Source: Ponticaulis sp.
GTDB lineage: Bacteria; Pseudomonadota; Alphaproteobacteria; Caulobacterales; Hyphomonadaceae
Reading direction: 5' to 3'
NCBI GenBank assembly: GCA_002699325.1
Contig: PABS01000118.1
Location: 20,181 to 27,917 of the forward strand
DNA length: 7,737 bases
The notes beneath the pieces are model-generated. The model did no database searches. It saw only the letters and a program-made list of their open reading frames with translations, and was not told the origin of the DNA. A program made the position numbers and the translations under genes. This document shows positions 1 to 5,412 of this stretch, piece after piece (the stretch's first letter is position 1; each line of letters starts with the position of its first letter).

Positions 1-338
1 TCGGCCTCTTCCATTTCGGATTGCACTTTTTCTGCCCAGTCTCGTCCCGGGTCTCCGCCCCATAAAAGCCAGGCAATGTATCCGGCGCTCGGATTGTCGT
101 CATTTCCGAAATCGTCAGCGTCTTTATCGACTTCGTGACGCGCGAAATAGCTTGTCATCCGTTTGATGGTTTCGGGCGATAGTGACTTGCGGTTTTTGAG
201 ATCTCTGGCGCGCGCCACACCCGTATCTGTGCCGCCGCGATCAAACTCATCGCGCAGCTTCAGACCCTTCTCTGCGGCATCAGCTGCTGACTTGGGCGGC
301 GTGAAATCAATGTCTTCGTACTTTTTCGGAACTGACAT
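1..338 (-). CDS. Small conserved protein of unknown function (3' end outside window)
   Basis: The first 112 residues are visible and the frame is still open at the left edge. The start is the ATG at 338, which follows the DUF2945 stop by 4 nt, so the two are probably co-transcribed and translationally coupled. The only ribosome-binding hint is a weak GAG just before the ATG. The sequence has a recognisable conserved core: GGTDTGVARARDLKNR (about 35-50), SPETIKRM (54-61), FARHEVD (65-71) and PSAGYIAWLLWGGDPG (83-98). I recall this arrangement (a helical 'RARDL..SPET..RM..FARHEVDK' part and a tryptophan-rich 'AWLLWGGD' part) from small bacterial proteins and from parts of phage-encoded proteins, but I cannot attach a family name or activity. 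There is no signal peptide or membrane segment. The sequence is charged and looks cytosolic. Being real is well supported by the conserved motif; its function is unknown. Confidence 0.8.
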   Translation of the reverse strand, partial: MSVPKKYEDIDFTPPKSAADAAEKGLKLRDEFDRGGTDTGVARARDLKNRKSLSPETIKRMTSYFARHEVDKDADDFGNDDNPSAGYIAWLLWGGDPGRDWAEKVQSEMEEA

Positions 339-342
339 CTGC

Positions 343-567
343 TCAAGATGCTTTGCGGACTTCTGAATGGCTTTTCAGGGCTTCGGAATCGCCGGTGTCG
401 ATCCGATAGGCGGGGCAATCATCGCTTGCGTCGCGAGTGACGTCCTCGCCTTTGATTTTGAGGGTTTGTTTCTGGGTGTAGACTTTTATCACCTCGCCAC
501 TGGCGGTGCCATTGCCCCAGTCCCATTCGACCTTGTCGCCTTCTTTGTATTTCGCCTGCTTGGCCAT
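343..567 (-). CDS. Hva1_TUDOR-domain (DUF2945) protein
   Basis: A 74-residue protein matching the DUF2945 / 'hypervirulence associated protein, TUDOR domain' family by pattern. It has an N-terminal KYKEGDKVEWDWGNGTASGEV (a beta-barrel start with a GDKVxW signature), a middle strand pair around residues 26-42, and a C-terminal GDSEALKSHSEVRK, which resembles the family's 'K.ALKSHSELRK' ending. The family is small and its biochemical role is not established; the fold suggests binding to a partner or nucleic acid. The length is normal for the family. The ATG at 567 is preceded by a strong ribosome-binding site (AGGAGA, minus strand 578-573), which fixes the start. It is the first gene of an operon with the small protein at 1-338. 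A stress-type promoter lies upstream. Confidence 0.88.
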   Translation of the reverse strand: MAKQAKYKEGDKVEWDWGNGTASGEVIKVYTQKQTLKIKGEDVTRDASDDCPAYRIDTGDSEALKSHSEVRKAS

Positions 568-576
568 GCGTATCTC

Positions 577-590
577 CTGTCAAACGACAG
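577..590 (-). promoter_or_regulatory. Small hairpin overlapping the DUF2945 ribosome-binding site
   Basis: On the minus strand CTGTC-GTTT-GACAG forms a 5-bp stem with a 4-nt loop. Its last two bases are the first two of the AGGAGA ribosome-binding site, 10-15 nt before the ATG at 567. It may modestly influence translation. A stem this short can arise by chance. Confidence 0.3.
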
Positions 591-594
591 AGAT

Positions 595-619
595 AACAGC
601 GTGAGTTGAATAGAGTTCC
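595..619 (-). promoter_or_regulatory. Candidate EcfG (general stress sigma) promoter for the DUF2945 operon
   Basis: Read on the minus strand, GGAAC (619-615) is followed by 16 nt and then TGTT (598-595). The alphaproteobacterial general-stress sigma factor (EcfG / SigT / RpoE2) recognises GGAAC-N16/17-CGTT, so this site differs by one base. Transcription would begin roughly 20 nt upstream of the DUF2945 start codon. A perfect 10-bp palindrome, GGGTTAACCC (620-629), abuts the -35 element and could bind another regulator. This call rests on sequence match only. Confidence 0.5.
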
Positions 620-664
620 GGGTTAACCCAAGCCTTCTTTGCGATTAGACGAACAATGCCGGGT

Positions 665-880
665 TCAGTCTGCAGCATCATTCTGAGGCGTTTCGCGAAA
701 AAAAACTTCATCGACACGGAGGCCAAACGCGTCTGCGATTTCGAAGGCGAGCGGAAGAGACGGGTCGAAGCGTCCATTCTCTATAGAGTTGATAGAGTTG
801 CGGGAGACGCCGACACGGTCTGCCAGATCTGCCTGACTCCATTTGTGTTCAGCCCGAAGCACACGGATACGATTTTTCAA
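665..880 (-). CDS. Cro/C1-type (XRE) HTH transcriptional regulator
   Basis: A 71-residue single-domain regulator. It consists almost entirely of a lambda-Cro/XRE helix-turn-helix: an NRIRVLRAEHKWSQADLA first half (3-20), the recognition region VGVSRNSINSIENGRFDPS (23-41), and a closing LAFEIADAFGLRVDEVFF (44-61). This is the typical layout of the short XRE regulators (66-75 aa) often encoded beside small membrane proteins. It would bind operator DNA as a dimer, most likely its own operon promoter. The start must be the TTG at 880: the only upstream in-frame codons before a stop are TCA and then the TGA that ends the preceding membrane-protein gene. There is no good ribosome-binding site, so translation is probably coupled to that gene. 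The codons for the Val-Phe-Phe near the C-terminus contain eight consecutive T (705-698), a possible slippage point. Confidence 0.9.
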   Translation of the reverse strand: MKNRIRVLRAEHKWSQADLADRVGVSRNSINSIENGRFDPSLPLAFEIADAFGLRVDEVFFRETPQNDAAD

Positions 881-883
881 TGA

Positions 884-1348
884 TCACACCGCCCGTGACA
901 TCCATAGTCGCCATAGTAGGCCCGCGACCATGGTGCAGACGGCCTGTAACACCACTACGCAGATGAAACCCATCATGAATATCATCAGCGCGGCTTCCTG
1001 CGATATCGAAATCCCTTGGTCCAGGGACGAGGCAAAATTTGCAATCAGCTTTTTTGCGGGCGGTAGGATCAAAACGAACGGAAACAGTGCTGCGCCCATC
1101 GGCCACCCCCACTGCGCGCCAAATTTAGCTGCCTCCCGATGCCATTCGTCAGTGCTTTCGAGGCTGACTGCGGCAAGACTCAGCGTTGAAAACATCACCG
1201 TCAGCCCCATCATGATCGCGAGCGTAAATACTAGCCAGTCAGGCAGATCTCTCAGCCATGCCATTGAGATAGCGAATAACACGGGCGCACCGCACGCTAT
1301 GGCAAGCAGAGTTCGTTTCTTATTTCTCGCAGACAGCATCTGTGACAT
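884..1348 (-). CDS. Small four-helix membrane protein, partner of the XRE regulator
   Basis: A 154-residue integral membrane protein of no family I can name. Hydrophobic segments lie at about residues 12-31, 37-63, 79-97 and 115-147, with a positively charged N-terminus (ARNKKR) suggesting the N-terminus is cytoplasmic. A polar stretch with ESTDEWHREAAKFGAQW (about 64-80) lies between helices 2 and 3. The ATG at 1348 has a GAGGG sequence about 8 nt upstream, which supports it over the ATG three codons later. The gene ends in TGA and the XRE gene begins one codon later in the same frame. Pairs of a short XRE regulator with a small membrane protein are common in bacteria, and the membrane partner is often proposed to respond to envelope conditions. 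That role is inferred here from context only. Confidence 0.8.
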   Translation of the reverse strand: MSQMLSARNKKRTLLAIACGAPVLFAISMAWLRDLPDWLVFTLAIMMGLTVMFSTLSLAAVSLESTDEWHREAAKFGAQWGWPMGAALFPFVLILPPAKKLIANFASSLDQGISISQEAALMIFMMGFICVVVLQAVCTMVAGLLWRLWMSRAV

Positions 1349-1382
1349 CGGAAGCCCTCAATCTAAACGACGCAAAAGATAG

Positions 1383-1431
1383 TTTGCATAATGCAAAGTA
1401 TACTTGTCATATTTCAACGTGGGTGACAAGT
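1383..1431 (-). promoter_or_regulatory. Promoter and candidate operators of the membrane protein/XRE operon
   Basis: On the minus strand a -35 TTGAAA (1417-1412) and -10 CATTAT (1393-1388) are separated by 18 bp. Two perfect inverted repeats surround them: TTTGCAT-A-ATGCAAA (1383-1397) covers the -10 box, and ACTTGTCA (1402-1409) with TGACAAGT (1424-1431), 14 bp apart, brackets the -35 box. The placement is what one expects for operators of an autoregulating XRE repressor. The promoter boxes are imperfect, so their exact identity is less certain than the repeats, which are plainly visible. Confidence 0.5.
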
Positions 1432-1448
1432 GTGTTTGTCAGGTGCGC

Positions 1449-1483
1449 AAAAAAAACCGCCAACCCTGGGGCCGGCGGCTTTT
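1449..1483 (-). terminator. Rho-independent terminator of the DUF3089 lipoprotein gene
   Basis: About 20 nt past the lipoprotein stop codon, the minus strand reads AAAAGCCGCC, a 12-nt loop, GGCGG and then eight T (1456-1449). The stem is CCGCC/GGCGG (1478-1474 with 1461-1457), flanked by A and T runs that extend it. It would insulate the XRE operon promoter immediately downstream. Confidence 0.85.
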
Positions 1484-1503
1484 GTTTTGGCGAGGCGAAT
1501 GCC

Positions 1504-2754
1504 TTATTCGCTTTTGGCTTCCCATGCGGCGGACTGGGCTTCCACAATCTTCAGGAGGTTGCCCATTGGCGCGTGCATGTCGAGCAGGTGCAGGCCCCAA
1601 CCCGTATTGATGCTTCCATCTGCGTTGAAGATGTCGCCGCCATAGGTGTCTGTGCGGTCATCTGTCGGATCAGCCATTGTGGTGTAGGCCAGCCAGTTAT
1701 GGGTATCATTGCTGACGCATTCGGCAGAAATCAAACCAGGCAGCTTCACGAACGGCGTGTCGATCTCCACGCCCTTGGCAAACTCAGTCACATTCCCCGC
1801 GCGGTCTGGCTCGTTCGCAAGATAAGGGATGAGCATGCCATCATCGCCAGAAACTTCAGCCGGGTTCACACACATGGCGTCGCCACGCGAGGAATTCACA
1901 CCGAAGAAGCTATCTTTCGAAGGCGGCACATCTTCGCGGAATGACGAATAAGCGATGATGCACCCTGTGTCAGATGCGTTTTCGCAGGCTGGCATACCCA
2001 TGAAGCCGCCATTTTCGTCTGCCGGGTAGGTAATGCCTGTTGGCATGGCAGAGACAATCAGGTCCTGAGATGGCTTGCCGATGATCTCGGTCGCCAGAAC
2101 GCCCTGAAGAACGCTTGATCCCTGAGAGTGTCCGACGAGCACGACGCCGCGACCGTCATTGTAGTTCTCAAGATAGTAGTTCCATGCGGCAACCACGTCA
2201 GCCTGTGCAATTGCCGGGTCGGCATCGACCTGTTGTCCGGCCATGCGAGCGCGCAGCGCCTTCAATGTGACAGAACGATACATTGGCGCATAGGTCTTAC
2301 AAACAGAGCCAAAGCGCGCAAACTGGCCGACAACTGTGACAATTTCGCCTGCTTCATCAGCAATCATGTCCGAGTTGCCAGTCTGGTCGACTGAAGAGGT
2401 CGGATAGACGTAGAAACAGTCAATCGCCGGATCGGCGGCCGCTTCGTAGAACTCTTCAGAGACAACCACTTCGCCATCCTGCACGTCAACGACAGTTGTT
2501 GTGAGGTCTGCGGTCTCGCAGTGGTCGCCTTCCTTGCCTGGCAGGCAAAGCCAGTTGGCTTCGTTGGAATAGTCCGAGGGCGTGATGCCGGTTGGATCAG
2601 CTTCGGCTGCTTCAGTCGCAATCTTTTCGACATTGGCACCTTCTGATTCAGCGGCCGGTGGCGCTTCTGCAGTCGGCGCTGCTGGTTCTTCGCTGCCGCC
2701 ACACGCCGCAAGGCTCGCCATCAACAGGGCAATACCTGAAACTTTTAAATTCAT
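1504..2754 (-). CDS. DUF3089 alpha/beta-hydrolase lipoprotein
   Basis: A 416-residue secreted lipoprotein. The start is the ATG at 2754, behind a strong GGGAGGAAG ribosome-binding site; an ATG-less 22-codon extension upstream is ignored. Residues 1-18 form a lipoprotein signal peptide with lipobox LAAC (Cys18 lipidated). Gly at +2 argues against inner-membrane retention, so the outer membrane or its periplasmic face is likely. A low-complexity Ala/Glu/Pro linker (20-52) follows. The DUF3089 core begins at NWLCLPG (67-73) and includes FYVYPTSS (114-121). The nucleophile elbow VGHSQGSS (207-214) gives catalytic Ser210, and GWGLHLLD (385-392) probably supplies the catalytic His389. Eight further cysteines (70, 79, 113, 152, 257, 265, 295, 346) could form four disulfides, fitting periplasmic export. 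The family is lipase/esterase-like by fold, with unknown substrate. The gene is monocistronic and divergent from the MscS gene. Confidence 0.9.
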   Translation of the reverse strand: MNLKVSGIALLMASLAACGGSEEPAAPTAEAPPAAESEGANVEKIATEAAEADPTGITPSDYSNEANWLCLPGKEGDHCETADLTTTVVDVQDGEVVVSEEFYEAAADPAIDCFYVYPTSSVDQTGNSDMIADEAGEIVTVVGQFARFGSVCKTYAPMYRSVTLKALRARMAGQQVDADPAIAQADVVAAWNYYLENYNDGRGVVLVGHSQGSSVLQGVLATEIIGKPSQDLIVSAMPTGITYPADENGGFMGMPACENASDTGCIIAYSSFREDVPPSKDSFFGVNSSRGDAMCVNPAEVSGDDGMLIPYLANEPDRAGNVTEFAKGVEIDTPFVKLPGLISAECVSNDTHNWLAYTTMADPTDDRTDTYGGDIFNADGSINTGWGLHLLDMHAPMGNLLKIVEAQSAAWEAKSE

Positions 2755-2879
2755 TACTCTTCCTCCCAAAGCGATGAGCCTGAACATTGTGAAGTGTTCC
2801 CGGGACTTCGTCCAGTTCAATTGAGTAAGCTATCGCCAAAGTCGAAACGGGAATCTGACCGGGTCGGGACTGTTCACGG

Positions 2880-2906
2880 TTGACCTTGTCAGCCGGGTCA
2901 TAAAAA
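2880..2906 (+). promoter_or_regulatory. Weak candidate promoter for the MscS-family gene
   Basis: TTGACC (2880-2885) and TAAAAA (2901-2906) are separated by 15 bp, about 30 nt upstream of the channel start. The -35 box is good; the spacing is short and the -10 poor. The 183-bp divergent intergenic region (2755-2937) must also hold the lipoprotein promoter on the minus strand, which I could not identify. Confidence 0.25.
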
Positions 2907-2937
2907 ACGAGCGCGATTCCATGGGAAAGGGACCGCG

Positions 2938-4188
2938 ATGACAACGACACCTGTCTTGACCGAGCCAGAGTGGGTGGACCGGCTGCCGGCCTGGGGAAGA
3001 GACTTTTACGACTATGTCTCCTTCCTCTGGGAAGAGGGTGTGTTCGGACTGTCTTATGGCGAAATGCTCTCGGCCATCGCAATTATTCTGATCTCTCTGA
3101 TGATCCGGGGGCTGTTCGCCAGAACCGTTGTGCGCGCGATTTCCAAGGCGGCGTCCGGCACGCGGACCAATCTTGATGATGCACTGGTCAAGACCATTTC
3201 CGAGCCGCTCAAGATCGTACCGGTGATTGTTGGCGTGTATATTGCCGTACAGATCGTAGACCTTCCCGACGACCTGCAGACATTCGCGGACCGGATTGTG
3301 CGGTCCATGGTGGCGATCTCTGTTTTCTGGACGCTGAACCGGGCGGTTGGCGCGTTTTCCTTTCTGTTTACGGGCCTGCGTGAAACCCTGTCAGGCGCAA
3401 TTGTCGACTGGCTGGTGAAGACACTTCAGGTGCTGTTCCTGATTATCGGCGCGGCCGCTGTCCTTGAAATCTGGACGATCCCGATCGGACCGATCATTGC
3501 CGGTCTCGGTGTATTTGGTATTGCGGTTGGTCTGGGCGCGCAGGACCTGTTCAAGAACCTCATTGCCGGAATTCTCATCCTGACGGAGAAGCGGTTCCAG
3601 CCAGGCGAATGGATCGCCGTTGACGGGATCTGCGAAGGCACAGTGGAGAAGATCAATTTTCGCTCCACGCTGATCCGTCGCTTCGACAAAAGCCCGATGT
3701 ATGTTCCGAATTCCAAGCTCTCGGACAATGCAGTCACCAACTTTTCGCGGATGACACACCGCCGGATCAAATGGGTGGTCGGCGTTGAGTATCGAACCAC
3801 AGTCGAGCAGCTGAAATATATTCGCGATGAGATTGAAGCTTATCTCTGGTCGAATTCTGACTTCGCCAAACCGCCGGCTACGGCGTTGTTTGTTCGGGTG
3901 GATACGTTCAATGCGAGCTCAATCGATTTCCTGATCTATACCTTCACCAACACCACCAATTGGGGCGAATGGCTCGAACTGAAGGAAAAGCTCGCGCTCG
4001 AGATCATGGACATTATAGAGAAGGCCGGGACAGGTTTCGCTTTCCCGAGCCGCACAGTCTACATGCAACAACAGGACCCGCCAGAGATCATGTCTCCGCC
4101 CGATCTATCGCCCCGCGTGGAGCGTGCACGGCTTGAGAAGCTGGCTTATGAAAAAGCCTCCGGCATGGATTCTGACGATAGCGAATAG
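2938..4188 (+). CDS. MscS-family mechanosensitive ion channel
   Basis: A 416-residue inner-membrane channel that would open under membrane tension to release solutes during hypo-osmotic shock. Hydrophobic segments lie at about 43-66, 92-108, 122-145, 162-180 and 184-213, i.e. about five helices, more than the three of E. coli MscS (286 aa) and closer to the YnaI-like or plant MSL-like type. The last helix carries the family's pore signature: GLGVFGIAVGLGAQDLFKN (189-207), then IAGILILTEKRFQPGEWI, the start of the beta domain. MYVPNSKLSDN (254-264) matches the conserved 'Y.PNS' motif of the cytoplasmic vestibule. AFPSRTVYMQQQ near 368-379 is the alpha/beta domain end, followed by an acidic tail. 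The ATG is supported by GGAAAGGGA 5 nt upstream. The gene stands alone, divergent from the lipoprotein gene and convergent with the DUF2336 gene. Confidence 0.93.
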   Translation: MTTTPVLTEPEWVDRLPAWGRDFYDYVSFLWEEGVFGLSYGEMLSAIAIILISLMIRGLFARTVVRAISKAASGTRTNLDDALVKTISEPLKIVPVIVGVYIAVQIVDLPDDLQTFADRIVRSMVAISVFWTLNRAVGAFSFLFTGLRETLSGAIVDWLVKTLQVLFLIIGAAAVLEIWTIPIGPIIAGLGVFGIAVGLGAQDLFKNLIAGILILTEKRFQPGEWIAVDGICEGTVEKINFRSTLIRRFDKSPMYVPNSKLSDNAVTNFSRMTHRRIKWVVGVEYRTTVEQLKYIRDEIEAYLWSNSDFAKPPATALFVRVDTFNASSIDFLIYTFTNTTNWGEWLELKEKLALEIMDIIEKAGTGFAFPSRTVYMQQQDPPEIMSPPDLSPRVERARLEKLAYEKASGMDSDDSE

Positions 4189-4190
4189 CG

Positions 4191-4214
4191 GCTGCCCGAA
4201 TTCGCTCAGGCAGC
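4191..4214. terminator. Possible hairpin between convergent genes
   Basis: GCTGCC (4191-4196) and GGCAGC (4209-4214) form a perfect 6-bp inverted repeat with a 12-nt loop, just past the channel stop and overlapping the last codons of the DUF2336 gene. There is no T run on either strand, so intrinsic termination would be weak. With only 17 bp between the two stop codons it is the only obvious candidate. Confidence 0.3.
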
Positions 4215-5306
4215 TCTCGCTGTCGCGCCCCGGACTTTCCAGAAGCGAAGGGCGCGTGCGGCGGCGTCTGATGAGACTTCGCGGTAGACGCCAGCATACT
4301 CACTGACGAGATTGATCGCATCGTTCTTGCCGGCGACATAAGCGGCGACTGTTGCAAAGAGCGGCAGGGGTGCATCGAGCGCTTTCATGACCAGGGCCAG
4401 GCTGTCCACGTCGCGTTTCTTATAGATGTTGAGCGCTGTGTGGTAGCCAATTCCGGTCAGGCGGTTCATGGCTTCTGCAAAACATCCGATGTTATCGGCC
4501 TGCAGGAAGCGATGGAAATGACTCGGAGAGAGGGCTTCGAGTTTTACCAGGCGATCAATCTCGACAATCGCGTTTTTCTGTTCCCGCGATTCCTTGCCGA
4601 AATTCTGTCTTACGACGCGCCGGCTGCGAGCCAGTGCGACTTCAAGTTCCTGTTCCGAAACGCCTGAGAAACGCTCCATGATTTCTTTGCGCAGGTCCTT
4701 TTCGACGAGCATGACAAGCTCGTTCAACAGATCAAGCGGCACATCATCGCGACTGACAAAGCTTTTTTGCAGCACGGCAGAGCTGAGCGCTTTGTCCGTA
4801 ACTTTTTCCATGGATTCCCGCCCGATCCTGGCCGTGTGGTTCTCCAGGAGTGAGGCGATGACGTTTTCAGTACCGTGGTCGACAATGGCGTCAGATACCA
4901 GCTCACTGACCCCGACGCGTTTCGTGATCGCCAGGATGTGCTCCTGCGTGCGCGTCGTGATGACCTCGATAAGGTCTTCGTCGCTGAGCATGGTTGAGCT
5001 TTCGAGGACGGGTCTTGCCACGGCTATATCGTCATCCAAGGCAAAGGATTTGAGTGTTTGCGAGACAGGCGCCTTCGCCGTTGAGAGCTTTTCAGCAAGC
5101 TCGGCGCGGACGGAGGATTCCATATCCTTAACTACAGCGCCGACGACTTCATCAAAAAGAATGCATTCATTGTGGTTGCGCTGACAGGGGTCGCCGAGAA
5201 ACATGTCTGTAATGCTGCGAAGAAGCTCGCGTCGGTTATCGCTTGAGTTTTCCTTGGCGAGATCTTTAAGGCGCGCAAAAGCTGAAACATTTTCTGTTGA
5301 AGGCAT
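4206..5306 (-). CDS. DUF2336 domain protein
   Basis: A 366-residue soluble, all-helical protein with the pattern of the DUF2336 family (COG5330), found mainly in alphaproteobacteria and of unknown function. The most characteristic part is about residues 36-160: MFLGD, then FDEVVGAVVKDMESSVRAEL, then LDDDIAVARPVLESS followed by DEDLIEVI and a repeat around VSELVSDAIVDHGTENVI. These are tandem helix pairs resembling HEAT repeats, which usually serve protein-protein contacts. Residues 165-250 are charged and perhaps coiled; 255-355 form a second helical region. There is no signal peptide or membrane helix. The ATG at 5306 is preferred because GGGA lies 7 nt upstream; a TTG five codons earlier (5321) is the alternative. 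It follows uup on the same strand after a 106-bp gap that contains a TAAAAT box but no convincing promoter or terminator, so co-transcription with uup is possible. Confidence 0.85.
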   Translation of the reverse strand: MPSTENVSAFARLKDLAKENSSDNRRELLRSITDMFLGDPCQRNHNECILFDEVVGAVVKDMESSVRAELAEKLSTAKAPVSQTLKSFALDDDIAVARPVLESSTMLSDEDLIEVITTRTQEHILAITKRVGVSELVSDAIVDHGTENVIASLLENHTARIGRESMEKVTDKALSSAVLQKSFVSRDDVPLDLLNELVMLVEKDLRKEIMERFSGVSEQELEVALARSRRVVRQNFGKESREQKNAIVEIDRLVKLEALSPSHFHRFLQADNIGCFAEAMNRLTGIGYHTALNIYKKRDVDSLALVMKALDAPLPLFATVAAYVAGKNDAINLVSEYAGVYREVSSDAAARALRFWKVRGATARAA

Positions 5307-5412
5307 GGAACGGTCCCGCAAATTTCCCTGACTTCCGGAATAGCGCGGGCTTCGTTAAAAACTCTCTGCGGGTATCGCTTAATTTTATGGAAATTCGCGT
5401 CAGGACTGTAGA

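Noticed and set aside
1..338. Remnant of a prophage, based on the phage-associated motif in the first gene.
   Set aside because: No integrase, structural gene or attachment repeat is seen, and the gene is paired with DUF2945 behind a bacterial-type promoter.
698..705. Eight-T run near the end of the XRE gene as a phase-variation or slippage switch.
   Set aside because: The unshifted product has normal length for the family; a one-base shift changes only the last few residues, and one sequence cannot show variation.
1342..1944. A 200-residue open frame on the plus strand.
   Set aside because: It is antisense to the DUF3089 gene, crosses the terminator and the XRE promoter, and has no recognisable domain or ribosome-binding site.
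2755..2820. A 22-residue upstream extension of the lipoprotein frame.
   Set aside because: The signal peptide and a strong ribosome-binding site both begin at the ATG at 2754.
4594..5184. A 196-residue Ser/Thr-rich open frame on the plus strand.
   Set aside because: It mirrors the DUF2336 coding frame on the other strand; its serine-rich composition is an artefact of that.
5307..5412. TTAA pairs as a CtrA binding site upstream of the DUF2336 gene.
   Set aside because: The two TTAA motifs are 20 bp apart rather than the 7 bp of the CtrA consensus.
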